Source of the DNA: Chelatococcus sp.
GTDB taxonomy: Bacteria > Pseudomonadota > Alphaproteobacteria > Rhizobiales > Beijerinckiaceae
Direction: 5' to 3'
NCBI GenBank assembly: GCA_003248805.1
Contig: QFQY01000006.1
Span: 1 to 64,000 of the forward strand
Length of the DNA: 64,000 bases
Part shown: piece by piece, positions 35,705-43,598 of the stretch
How the letters are laid out: each line of letters starts with the position of its first letter
How positions within the stretch are numbered: position 1 is the stretch's first letter
Position numbers and translations under genes: made by a program
The notes under the pieces: model-generated
The model's input: only the letters and a program-made list of their open reading frames with translations
What the model was told of the DNA's origin: nothing
Database searches by the model: none

Positions 35705-37165
35705 TCAGTCGGCGATGAAGCCGACGCGGCCCTTGTAGGCCTGCGGCACGGGGCCGCCGCCGGTCCCGTAGATCTTGTTCAAGCGGCCGAGCAGGATCGT
35801 CTGCGCGTCATGGGCATCGACGAAGCCGTCATCCGGCCTCTGGACCTGGTTCGGCTCCATCGGCTTGGCGATGTAGGGGGTCGCCGTGATCATCAGCTCC
35901 GTCTCCTCGCGCTGGTAGTCGCGGGACCGGAACATCGCGCCGATGATCGGGATGTTCATCAGCCCGGGAAAGCCGTTGATCGACTGCTTCGAAACCCGCT
36001 GGATGAGGCCCGCCGTCGCCAGCGTGCCGCCGGAGGGCAGCTCGACCGTCGTATCGGACTTGCGGACGCGGAAGGCCGGCGTGTTCAGCTCCTGCTGGCT
36101 GGAGCCGCTGAGGCGGATCTGGTTCTCGAAGTCGAGCTCCGTCACCTCGGTGGCGATGCGCATGCTGATCTTGTTGTCGGACAGCACGATCGGCGTGAAG
36201 TTCAGCGCGACGCCGATCGGCTTGTACTCGATCTGATATGTGCAGGTCTGGCGATTGAAGGTGTCGTAGGAGCAGGTCTGCCCCTTCGGCACGGGGATCT
36301 CGCCGCCGGCGGTGAACTTCGCGCTCTCGCCCGAGATGGCGGTCACGGTCGGCTCGGCCAGCACGCGCGAGAGGCCGGCGCGCTCGAGCGCGCGCAGGGT
36401 GAAATTCGTCGAGTTGCCGATTCCCGCCGTGATCGCCGTGGCCGACAGGGCCTGCGGCTGCAGCGGGAAGGGGTTGTCGATGGAGGGGGTCATCGAGAAA
36501 TTGCCGAGCTTCCACTGGCCGGTCGTGTTGATGCCGAGCTGCTTGATCGCCTTGCGCGAGACCTCGGAGACCACGACCTTGACCATGACCTGGTCACGGC
36601 CGCGAATGGTCAGCGAGTTGATGACCGCGCCCTTGTTCTGGGTGAAGAACCCGCCCGAGACCCCGACGAAGGCATTGGCGATGTCGACCGCCTGCGTCGC
36701 CTCGGAGGCGTTCGCGACATTTCCGACGAGAAGGATCGAATTGCCGGCCGGCTTGATCTCGATCTGGGCTCCCGGCAGCGCGCTGCGCAATGTCTGGCGC
36801 AGCACGTTGAGATCGCGCCCGACCTCGATCTCGAGGGCCGCGATCTGCTTGCCCTCGGCATCCATCACGAACATCGAGGTCTGGCCGTCGGCGATGCCGA
36901 TGACGAAGAGCTTGCGGGCGGAGCGCACCACCGCGTTCGCCACCTTGGGATTGGCGACGAACACCTCCTTGGCGTCGCGCGGCAGGTCGACGACGAGCGA
37001 GCGGCCGATCGAGAGGTCGACCCTGCGAGCGCTGGCATGCTCGCTCGCGCCGACGCTGAGGATCGGAGCCGGGCCGCTCGTCTGGGCAAGAGCCGGAGTC
37101 GCGAGAGCCGGGGTCGCGAGAGCCAGCGCCAGCGCAGCGGCCATCAGGGAACGGTCCACGGTCAT
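35705..37165 (-). CDS. cpaC: Pilus secretin CpaC (RcpA)
   Basis: CpaC forms the outer-membrane ring through which Flp pili exit. The 486-residue protein has a signal peptide, the pilus N-terminal (T2SS-T3SS_pil_N) domain with VDLSIGRSLVVDLPRDAKEVFV, a BON-like module (IEIKPAGNSILLVGNV), and the secretin core with VMVKVVVSEVSRKAIKQLGI, LAEPTVTAISGESAKFTAGGEIP, and VELPSGGTLATAGLIQ. The VPKGQTCSYDTFNRQTCTYQI insertion in the gate region carries three cysteines. The ATG overlaps the cpaB stop by four bases (ATGA), showing coupling. Confidence 0.96.
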   Translation of the reverse strand: MTVDRSLMAAALALALATPALATPALAQTSGPAPILSVGASEHASARRVDLSIGRSLVVDLPRDAKEVFVANPKVANAVVRSARKLFVIGIADGQTSMFVMDAEGKQIAALEIEVGRDLNVLRQTLRSALPGAQIEIKPAGNSILLVGNVANASEATQAVDIANAFVGVSGGFFTQNKGAVINSLTIRGRDQVMVKVVVSEVSRKAIKQLGINTTGQWKLGNFSMTPSIDNPFPLQPQALSATAITAGIGNSTNFTLRALERAGLSRVLAEPTVTAISGESAKFTAGGEIPVPKGQTCSYDTFNRQTCTYQIEYKPIGVALNFTPIVLSDNKISMRIATEVTELDFENQIRLSGSSQQELNTPAFRVRKSDTTVELPSGGTLATAGLIQRVSKQSINGFPGLMNIPIIGAMFRSRDYQREETELMITATPYIAKPMEPNQVQRPDDGFVDAHDAQTILLGRLNKIYGTGGGPVPQAYKGRVGFIAD

Positions 37166-37938
37166 TGCTTCGTGCTCTTGCTGGTGACGCCGTAGCGCAC
37201 GAGGGTGAGAGAGCCGTCGTCGCTGGGTTTCTGGACTTCGCCGGCATCCTTGAGGCTGCGCAGCGCGAGCGACAGCGTGCTCGACTTCTGCGCCTCGATC
37301 ACGATCTCGGCCTGGCGCGCGTCGACCTCCAGCGTGGCGGTGTCGCCGACGACGACCTTCTCGCCGTTGCGTTCCTGGACGTTCTGGCCGATCGCGAGGA
37401 CGCGGATGTTGCGGAGGATCGTCTCGGCGACGAAGGTCTCGCCGCCCCCCGCACGTTCGCCCTCTTTCTCGGTGCGCAGCACGTCGACCCGGTCGTTGGG
37501 GAGAATGAAGCCGCCGGCGCTGGTGGCGCCGCTCTTTTCGACGTTGATCGCGACCGCTCGCATGCCGGCCGGCAGCACCGCCGAGAGGAAGCCGGTCCCG
37601 TCCGTCTTCATCAGCTTCTCGCGCCGCATCGGCTCGGCACCGAGGATCTGGAAGCGGGCGACCTGGCCGATCAGCTCCTTTTCGGCCTCGGGCACCTCGT
37701 CCCTGCGCAGGACGCCGGCCGGAACGCTGGCGAGAGGCCAGTCGAGCCAGCGCAGGTCAGCGGCCGAAACCGTATTGCCGACCGGGATATCGGCCGCCGC
37801 CACGAGGACGGGAACGGTGGGAGCCTGCTCGACACGGGCCACCTGCGGCGCCGGCGCGGAGGGCTTGCGCACCAGCATGGCGGCGGCGAGGCCAGCGACG
37901 AGCGCGACGGCGAGGATGACGATACGGGCGAGACTCAT
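37162..37938 (-). CDS. cpaB: Flp pilus assembly protein CpaB (RcpC)
   Basis: CpaB is an inner-membrane-anchored periplasmic protein required for pilus assembly. The 258-residue protein has one N-terminal membrane helix (MSLARIVILAVALVAGLAAA), then an SAF domain (VPVLVAAADIPVGNTVSAAD and LRWLDWPLASVP) and the RcpC domain (AVLPAGMRAVAINVEKSGATSA and GFILPNDRVDVL). It is the first gene of the cpaBCDEF-tadBC run. A near-consensus CtrA-like box lies 61-75 bp upstream of its ATG. Confidence 0.95.
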   Translation of the reverse strand: MSLARIVILAVALVAGLAAAMLVRKPSAPAPQVARVEQAPTVPVLVAAADIPVGNTVSAADLRWLDWPLASVPAGVLRRDEVPEAEKELIGQVARFQILGAEPMRREKLMKTDGTGFLSAVLPAGMRAVAINVEKSGATSAGGFILPNDRVDVLRTEKEGERAGGGETFVAETILRNIRVLAIGQNVQERNGEKVVVGDTATLEVDARQAEIVIEAQKSSTLSLALRSLKDAGEVQKPSDDGSLTLVRYGVTSKSTKQ

Positions 37939-37998
37939 TGCGACGGACCCTCGGCCAAATGGTGTTGGCTCTCGGAGGGAAGACTGCCGTCGGAATCG

Positions 37999-38013
37999 TC
38001 AACTTATGGTTAA
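37999..38013 (-). promoter_or_regulatory. CtrA-like box upstream of cpaB
   Basis: On the minus strand TTAACCATAAGTTGA is TTAA-N7-TTGA, one base off the CtrA consensus TTAA-N7-TTAA, and it has the extended TTAACCAT half-site. It is followed on the minus strand by the rest of the leader of cpaB. The AT-rich TATATTTTTC block adjoins it. CtrA control is an inference from the motif and known control of pilA in Caulobacter. Confidence 0.45.
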
Positions 38014-38054
38014 CTGGACGTATATTTTTCGGCGCGTCCTGCCGAAACGCAGGC

Positions 38055-38567
38055 TCACAGGCCGATCGCGGCGCGCCAAAGCGGGGTTTCGGGCAGAACC
38101 ATCAGGGCCGAGAGCGCGAGCGCGATCCCGTAGGGAACGCCTTGGTCGGCCGCATGCAGCCGGCGCATCCAGGACCAGTTCTGCGCCATCGCGGGAAGGG
38201 GCCGGGCGCGCAACCGGAGAATGAGCACCGTCAGCACCGCGCCGAAGACGGCGGCGTTGAGCAGATAGGGCAGCATCTGGCCGAAGCCGAACCACAGCGC
38301 CGTCGCAGCCGCGAGCTTGGCATCTCCACCGCCGATCCAGCCCGCGGCAAAGAGGCCGAAGCAGATCATGAGAACGAGAGCGCCGGCGGCGAGATGCAAG
38401 CCGACATCCGCCCAGCTCAGCCCGAGCAGCGCCGCGCAGATCGCGAACAGCGCGATCAGAAACAAGCTGACGCGGTTCGAGATCGTCATCGAAAAGAGGT
38501 CGCTCGCCGCCGCGTAAGCCATGACGGCGGGAAACAGGACGAGAAGGGCAATGAGCGGCAGAGACAT
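38055..38567 (-). CDS. cpaA: Type IV prepilin peptidase CpaA (TadV)
   Basis: CpaA cleaves the leader of Flp prepilin at the inner membrane. The 170-residue protein has about five or six helices and the two catalytic aspartates of the A24 family: the first in AASDLFSMTISNRVSL, the second in GWIGGGDAKLAAATALW (GxGD motif). It is short, lacking the N-terminal methylase zinc domain, as is normal for TadV/CpaA. It lies between cpaB and flp on the same strand, with gaps of more than 110 bp on each side, so it may have its own promoter. Confidence 0.95.
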   Translation of the reverse strand: MSLPLIALLVLFPAVMAYAAASDLFSMTISNRVSLFLIALFAICAALLGLSWADVGLHLAAGALVLMICFGLFAAGWIGGGDAKLAAATALWFGFGQMLPYLLNAAVFGAVLTVLILRLRARPLPAMAQNWSWMRRLHAADQGVPYGIALALSALMVLPETPLWRAAIGL

Positions 38568-38670
38568 CGGTCCGGTCCTCGATCGGCTAGAGCGATCCTG
38601 TCACGGCGCTCTCACCAAAGCCTTACCCCGACGCGCGAAAGCGCCCTCGAGACGAGGCAGGCCAACGCGA

Positions 38671-38695
38671 AACGCCCCGGACTGGCCGGGGCGTT
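38671..38695 (-). terminator. Hairpin terminator after flp
   Basis: AACGCCCCGG and CCGGGGCGTT form a perfect 10-bp stem with a 5-base loop; on the minus strand TTTCGCGTT follows. It lies 49 bp after the flp stop codon and probably limits read-through so that pilin is made in excess over cpaA. Confidence 0.65.
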
Positions 38696-38743
38696 CGATC
38701 CATGACGGCCAGCGGCGTAGCCGCACCGTCGCGGCATGCCGGA

Positions 38744-38923
38744 TCAGGACGCGGCGACGCCCGTCAGCGCGTTCGAGATGCGCGTGAACAGCCCCGAGAG
38801 GTTGGTGCCCAGGGTGGTGGCGGCGCCGATGATGACGACGGCGATCAGGCCGGCGATCAGGCCGTACTCGATGGCGGTCGCGCCGGACTCGTCCTTAACG
38901 AAGCGAGCGAAAACGTTGGTCAT
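38744..38923 (-). CDS. flp: Flp family type IVb major pilin
   Basis: This is a short gene of 59 codons. The product starts MTNVFARFVKDESG, then ATAIEYGLIAGLIAVVIIG, and ends SNALTGVAAS. The G-ATAIEYG junction is the prepilin cleavage site, with the conserved Glu five residues after it, followed by the hydrophobic assembly helix; mature pilin is about 45 residues. A strong CAGGAG ribosome site lies 7 bases before the ATG. It is cleaved by CpaA, encoded just downstream, and polymerised by the CpaF/TadB/TadC machine. A long AT-rich leader region lies upstream and a hairpin terminator downstream. Confidence 0.95.
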   Translation of the reverse strand: MTNVFARFVKDESGATAIEYGLIAGLIAVVIIGAATTLGTNLSGLFTRISNALTGVAAS

Positions 38924-39340
38924 GACGGAACTCCTGTTTGCACCACGGTTTGACTGCCGCCGTTGCTCTGTTCGGCTCCGGTCAGCGACAGGGAGGACAC
39001 TACCCCGCCCCCGTTGCTGATCAGTTAAAGCAGGACAAGAATTCGCTCCAGCCTCGAAACAACGAATCGATGGTTAATTGCTCATTTAAGTGATCCAACA
39101 CACTCCTTTTGAAACGTATTCCTGGATTAATACATACGAATATCGTTTTACCATGCCGCAAAATTTCGGATTCTTCGCGCAAAAGACTGAGCCGCTCTGC
39201 GCGAAAGAGCGTTCTTCCTCATTCCTGCTCTGGAAACTCCGCCCACCCACATCCGCCAAGACGTCGGGAGCCCGGCACGTTAGCGATTGATTCATCATTC
39301 TGCGCTTTGCTCCGGCGGAAGGAATTCTTGGGACGCCGCG
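38924..39340. other. AT-rich divergent regulatory region between flp and the rightward pilus genes
   Basis: These 417 bp hold no convincing gene. About 39020-39310 is far richer in A+T than the surroundings. TTAACCAT (minus strand, 39070-39077) matches the extended CtrA half-site seen before cpaB, and TTAAATGAGCAATTAAC next to it carries two TTAA tetramers eight bases apart. It must carry the flp promoter on the minus strand and perhaps one for the gene at 39341. Confidence 0.6.
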
Positions 39341-39865
39341 ATGACCATTCTCCCGCCTCTGGCGCGGCTTCGCCGGCGCCTTGCCTCCCGGGCGCTCGCC
39401 GCGGTTGTGCTGGGCGCGTCCGTCCTTCCGGCGGGGCCATCGCTCGCCGCTCCACAGACCGCCGCAGCCCCGGGCACCGCCGACACCGTCATGGTCATGG
39501 TCGACCACGCGAAGGTCATGCGGCTGCCGGAGAAGGCCCAGACGGTGATCGTCGGCAATCCCGCGATCGCGGACGTGTCGGTCCAGAAGAACGGCGTCAT
39601 GGTCGTGACCGGCAAGAGCTTCGGCGTTACCAACCTGATCGCGCTCGACGCGACCGGGACGTTGCTCGCGGAATCCCTCGTGCGCGTGGGCGCGGCTTCC
39701 GATTCCCTCGTCACGGTTCAACGCGGGCTCGAGCGGGAAAGCTATTCCTGCACCCCGACCTGCCAGCCGGCTGTCCAGCTCGGCGATTCGCAGAAATATT
39801 TCGGCGAGGCCGGCGGCCAGATCAACGCCCGGAACGCACTGGCGATCGGCGGCCCCTCCCGCTGA
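39341..39865 (+). CDS. Stand-alone pilus-assembly N-terminal-domain protein
   Basis: The 174-residue exported protein has a signal peptide (LAAVVLGASVLPAGPSLAAPQ region) followed by a single T2SS-T3SS_pil_N domain: VDHAKVMRLPEKAQTVIVGN, PAIADVSVQKNGVMVVTGKS and FGVTNLIALDATG. It ends in a short region with a CTPTC pair. This is the same domain found at the N-terminus of CpaC, without the secretin channel. It is common in Tad loci of Hyphomicrobiales. A role as an accessory ring or cap for the secretin is an inference. It heads the rightward unit followed by two pseudopilin genes. Confidence 0.88.
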   Translation: MTILPPLARLRRRLASRALAAVVLGASVLPAGPSLAAPQTAAAPGTADTVMVMVDHAKVMRLPEKAQTVIVGNPAIADVSVQKNGVMVVTGKSFGVTNLIALDATGTLLAESLVRVGAASDSLVTVQRGLERESYSCTPTCQPAVQLGDSQKYFGEAGGQINARNALAIGGPSR

Positions 39866-39998
39866 CCGTCACGCAGGGTTAACGATCTCCCAACACCGGC
39901 CCCGGCAGACGGCCTCCAGCATCTAACGGAACGGCAATTTTTCTCGCTTATGAAGATCGCCGACGGGGCAGGAACGGGCCCCGACGGAGGTTTCCATC

Positions 39999-40589
39999 AT
40001 GGGCGGCTCGACCACGCAAAGCGACGCCACCGCCATCCCGCGGAACCGGAGGCGCAGCGTTTTCTCGCGCTTCCTGCGCGCAGGCGAGGGTGCGACCGCG
40101 GTGGAATTCGGCATCATCATGATGCCGTTCATGCTGCTGCTGCTCGCCATCATCGAGACGGTGATGATGCTCTGGACGAACGCCGTGCTCGAGGAGGCGG
40201 TCAGCGAGGTCTCGCGGACGCTGCTCACGGGCCAGTCGCAGACCCTCTATGCGGGCGCCAACTCGGCCGCTTTCCGGACCAACATCTGCAACTATGCACC
40301 CGGATTCATCGACTGCGGGCGGCTCTCGGTGGACGTGAAGACCTATGCGAACTTCTCGGGCGCCTCGTCCGGGTCCTCTCTTGCCGGGGTGATCGACACG
40401 AGCAAGTTCGCCTATCGCCAGCCGCAGCCGGGCGACATCGTCGTCGTGCGGGCGGTGCTGCCCTATACCGCCTTCCTCAGCCAGTGGAGCAGGGTCTTCG
40501 CCGACACCAAGGATGGGTCCCGCGCGCTCGTCGCCGCGAGCGTGTTCCAGACCGAGCCATACACGGTCTCCTCCGGTCTCTCGAACTGA
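39999..40589 (+). CDS. TadE/TadG-like minor pseudopilin
   Basis: The 196-residue protein has a short cytosolic lead, then EGATAVEFGIIMMPFMLLLLA, the TadE-type prepilin-like segment with the E of the +5 position and a membrane helix, followed by a periplasmic domain (ICNYAPGFIDCGRLSVDVKT with two cysteines). TadE-type pseudopilins are processed by the prepilin peptidase and are needed for pilus assembly. It lies 10 bp before a second TadE-like gene. GGGTTAACG in the upstream gap is a possible regulatory motif. Confidence 0.88.
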   Translation: MGGSTTQSDATAIPRNRRRSVFSRFLRAGEGATAVEFGIIMMPFMLLLLAIIETVMMLWTNAVLEEAVSEVSRTLLTGQSQTLYAGANSAAFRTNICNYAPGFIDCGRLSVDVKTYANFSGASSGSSLAGVIDTSKFAYRQPQPGDIVVVRAVLPYTAFLSQWSRVFADTKDGSRALVAASVFQTEPYTVSSGLSN

Positions 40590-40599
40590 GGCGCCGACG

Positions 40600-41220
40600 A
40601 TGTCCCGACCCTTCTCGCTTCGCCGCAACCGGGCCGCGCTGCGCGGCCTGCTCCGACGTCTGCGCCGCGAACGGCGCGGCATCGCGGCGATCGAATTCGG
40701 CATCATCGCCCCGGTCATGCTGATGATCTATTTCGGCCTCGTGGAGGTGACGCAGGGCGTCATGATCCACCGCAAGGTCAGCCAGCTCACGCGCACGCTG
40801 GCGGATCTCGGGGCGCAGTCCACCTCGCTGACGGACGCCAATGTCAGCAACATCTTCGATTCGGCGCGCAGCATCATGATGCCGTTCACCGCGACGGACC
40901 CCGGCATGTCGATCGCGAGCGTGGTCATCGACAGCGCGGGTGTCGCGAAGGTCTGCTGGAGCGACCAGCGCAATTCCACCCAGCTCACCGTCGGCAGCAC
41001 TGTGTCGCTGCCGACGGCGCTGAAGGTGCCCAACACCTCGCTGATCCTCGCCAAGGCCAGCTACGACTTCACTCCCCAGCTCGGTTTCCCGCTAACCGGG
41101 CATATCCCGATCGGCGGCAACACGATCTATATGCGCCCCCGCGTGGGACAGGCGGGTGGATCTGCCGGGATCGAGCAGGTGGGTCGCACCCAGTCCTCGG
41201 GCACGACGAAGACCTGCTGA
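40600..41220 (+). CDS. TadE-like minor pseudopilin, second copy
   Basis: The 206-residue protein has a long basic N-terminal region (RNRAALRGLLRRLRRERRGI) and then AAIEFGIIAPVMLMIYFGLVE, the TadE prepilin-like motif and helix. The periplasmic part is polar and lacks other motifs, with Cys residues only at VCWSD and the very C-terminus (TKTC). It follows the first pseudopilin gene after 10 bp, so the two are co-translated. The two proteins share the N-terminal motif but diverge afterwards, as TadE/TadF pairs do. It converges on the phosphomannomutase gene. Confidence 0.88.
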   Translation: MSRPFSLRRNRAALRGLLRRLRRERRGIAAIEFGIIAPVMLMIYFGLVEVTQGVMIHRKVSQLTRTLADLGAQSTSLTDANVSNIFDSARSIMMPFTATDPGMSIASVVIDSAGVAKVCWSDQRNSTQLTVGSTVSLPTALKVPNTSLILAKASYDFTPQLGFPLTGHIPIGGNTIYMRPRVGQAGGSAGIEQVGRTQSSGTTKTC

Positions 41221-41260
41221 CCGCCGCCGCGAGAACACCCGCGGCAGCGGCCGCAAGCCG

Positions 41261-42772
41261 TCAGATCGTCTGGTTGTAGGCACCGACCTCGGGATTTTGC
41301 CGCAGCACGGCGTCGATGGCCGCGAACATCTCGCGCATGCGGGCCTCGGAGACCGGGCTCTCGCAGACGACGACGAGCTCGGGCTTGTTCGAGGATGCGC
41401 GCACCAGGGCCCAGCTGCCGTCCTGCGTCGTGACGCGCACGCCGTTGACCGTCACCACGTCGCGGATCGGCTGGCCGGCGAAGCTGCCGCCCTTGGCCTG
41501 AAGATCCTCGATGGCCTTGGTGACGCGGTCGGAGACCTCGTACTTGATCTCGTCGGCGCATTTGGCGGCCATGGTCGGCGTGCCCCAGGTCTTGGGCAGT
41601 TCGGCATAGAGATCGGCCATCGACTTGGTCGGATTGCGATCGAGCATGTCGATGACGGCGATGGCGGTGACGAGGCCGTCGTCGTAACCGCGCCCGACGG
41701 GCGCGTTGAAGAAGAAGTGGCCCGACTTCTCGAAGCCCGCGAGCGCCTGCAGGTCGCGCACCCGGCGCTTGATGTAGGAGTGGCCGGTCTTCCAGTAGTC
41801 CGCCTTGACGCCGAGCTTGATCAGCTCGGGATCGGTCGAGAACAGGCCGGTCGACTTGACGTCGACGACGAACTGAGCGCCCGGATGCAGCTTGCCGAGG
41901 TCGCGCGCCAGCATGACGCCGATCTTGTCGGCGAAAATCTCCTCGCCGTGGTTGTCGACGACGCCGCAACGGTCTCCGTCACCGTCGAAGCCGAGCGCGA
42001 CGTCGGCGCCGAACTCCTTCACCGCATCCGCCATGGCATGAAGCATCTTCATGTCCTCGGGGTTCGGGTTGTAGCGCGGGAAGGTGTGGTCGAGCTCGGC
42101 GTCCATCGGGATCACCTCGCAGCCCAGGGCCTCGAGGATCCTGGGCGCGAAGGCGCCGGCCGTACCGTTGCCGCAGGCGGCGATGACCTTGAGTTTGCGC
42201 TTGATCTTGGGGCGGCTGGTCAGGTCCTTGAAATAGACCTCGGGGAAGTTGGGCACGAAGGCGTAGGAGCCGCCGCCGACGAGGTCGAAATCGCCCGCCA
42301 GCACGATGTCCTTGAGCGCGGTCATCTCGTCGGGACCGAAGGTGACGGGGCGCTGCGCGCCCATCTTGATGCCGGTCCAGCCATTGTCGTTATGCGAGGC
42401 GGTGACCATGGCGACGCAGGGCACGTCGAGCGCGAACTGGGCGAAATAGGCCATCGGCGACATGGCGAGTCCGATGTCGTGGACCTTGCAGCCGGCAGCC
42501 ATGAGGCCGGTCACCAGCGCCATCTTGATCGAGGAGGAATAGCCGCGGAAATCATGGCCGGTAACGATCTCGGGCTTGACGCCCATGCGCCGGATCAGCG
42601 TGCCGAGGCCCATGCCCACGGCCTGGACGCCCATCAGGTTGATTTCCTTGCCGAAGAACCAGCGCGCGTCATATTCCCGGAAGCCGGTCGGCTTCACCAT
42701 CGGCAGGGATTCGTAGTCGAAGGTGTTCGGGAACAGCTCGGGCAACGGCTTGGGGAACATCATGGCATCCAT
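41261..42772 (-). CDS. Phosphomannomutase/phosphoglucomutase
   Basis: The enzyme interconverts hexose-6-phosphate and hexose-1-phosphate (mannose or glucose) for polysaccharide and lipopolysaccharide precursor supply. The 503-residue alpha-D-phosphohexomutase has the catalytic phosphoserine loop MVTASHNDNGWTGIKMG, the Mg-binding loop LGFDGDGDRCGVV, the sugar-recognition FEKSGHFFFNAPVGRGYDDG, and the C-terminal phosphate-binding RASSNKPELVVVCES. It is longer than AlgC by an N-terminal tail (MDAMMFPKPLPELFPNTFDY). The ATG at 42772 is chosen; later Met codons are possible. It is a single gene convergent with the pseudopilin unit. Confidence 0.94.
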   Translation of the reverse strand: MDAMMFPKPLPELFPNTFDYESLPMVKPTGFREYDARWFFGKEINLMGVQAVGMGLGTLIRRMGVKPEIVTGHDFRGYSSSIKMALVTGLMAAGCKVHDIGLAMSPMAYFAQFALDVPCVAMVTASHNDNGWTGIKMGAQRPVTFGPDEMTALKDIVLAGDFDLVGGGSYAFVPNFPEVYFKDLTSRPKIKRKLKVIAACGNGTAGAFAPRILEALGCEVIPMDAELDHTFPRYNPNPEDMKMLHAMADAVKEFGADVALGFDGDGDRCGVVDNHGEEIFADKIGVMLARDLGKLHPGAQFVVDVKSTGLFSTDPELIKLGVKADYWKTGHSYIKRRVRDLQALAGFEKSGHFFFNAPVGRGYDDGLVTAIAVIDMLDRNPTKSMADLYAELPKTWGTPTMAAKCADEIKYEVSDRVTKAIEDLQAKGGSFAGQPIRDVVTVNGVRVTTQDGSWALVRASSNKPELVVVCESPVSEARMREMFAAIDAVLRQNPEVGAYNQTI

Positions 42773-42913
42773 GCTGGAGAAGCGTCGGGGACGACAATGA
42801 AAGGGGTCATTGCGGCGCCTATGCGACGCTGGAGCGACGCATCCAACGCATAACCCATCGTCAACGGCTTGCAAACGCCATGGCTGCCGGCAGAGTTAAG
42901 CCGGCTCGCCGGA

Positions 42914-43450
42914 TCAGCCGCGCAGCACCATGCGTCCGGCCTGGACCTCGTAGCCCTTGAGCTTGCCGAGGAAGGAGGCGCCGAGCAGGCTGATGCCGAG
43001 CGCCCCCTCGGGCAGCACCACCGCCTCGACATTGCGGACCACGATGCCGCCGAGCCTGACCTCGCGCAGATTGACACGCGCGGCCTTCACCGCGCCGTTG
43101 GCCGTCGAGAGGCGCATGGTGTAGTCGGCCGGGCCGAGCTTGAGGCCGAGCGCCCGCGCATCCGCCGCCGTCAGCGCCACGAGCGAGGCGCCCGTGTCCA
43201 CCATCATCCGGACCCGGAAACCGTCGACCCCGGGGTGGACGATGAAGTGTCCGCTGTAGTCCGCCGCCACGGTCAGCGTCGGCGGCTGCGTCGAGGCGGA
43301 CTCGGCGGCTCGGGACGAGGATGCCGGGCTTCCGAGCGACGCCGCGCTCGGCATCTCTTCTCGGCCGGCGAGGCGCTGGACCTGATAGACCGCCACGAAC
43401 GACACCGAGACAACCGCGCCGAGCGCCCAGATCAGCGGTCTTTGCGTCAT
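42914..43450 (-). CDS. Membrane-anchored retropepsin-like aspartic protease (TIGR02281 type)
   Basis: The protein of about 178 residues has an N-terminal membrane helix (LIWALGAVVSVSFVAVYQV), a Ser/Ala-rich linker, and a clan AA aspartic protease domain: RMMVDTGASLVALTAADAR holds the catalytic D-T-G-A, and ISLLGASFLGKLKGYEVQAG is the family hydrophobic-hydrophobic-G-x-S/F-F-L motif. Such proteins face the periplasm; the substrate is unknown. The ATG at 43450 is favoured by its spacing from AGGAGG; ATGs at 43459 and 43498 are alternatives. Confidence 0.88.
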   Translation of the reverse strand: MTQRPLIWALGAVVSVSFVAVYQVQRLAGREEMPSAASLGSPASSSRAAESASTQPPTLTVAADYSGHFIVHPGVDGFRVRMMVDTGASLVALTAADARALGLKLGPADYTMRLSTANGAVKAARVNLREVRLGGIVVRNVEAVVLPEGALGISLLGASFLGKLKGYEVQAGRMVLRG

Positions 43451-43598
43451 GTGCGGCATCGCCTCCTGCGGTGATCCGGCGAAGCATCTCCTCCTCATCG
43501 CTCAGGAAGCGTGAAGCGGATCGTTCGAATCGCAGCTTTCGGCGCCATCCTCTTCCGAAAGGCGGGCGCAGCCTTAACGAGGGCTTGCCCGCCGATCT

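Noticed and set aside
39090..39290. A 66-codon plus-strand ORF in the AT-rich pilus promoter region
   Set aside because: It has no ribosome site or recognisable motif and lies in what must be the flp promoter/leader. Unusual base composition explains the open frame.
39020..39310. AT-rich block as evidence of horizontal transfer or phage remnant
   Set aside because: It is confined to a promoter region between Tad genes with normal composition, and no mobile gene is near; strong promoters of pilin genes are commonly AT-rich.
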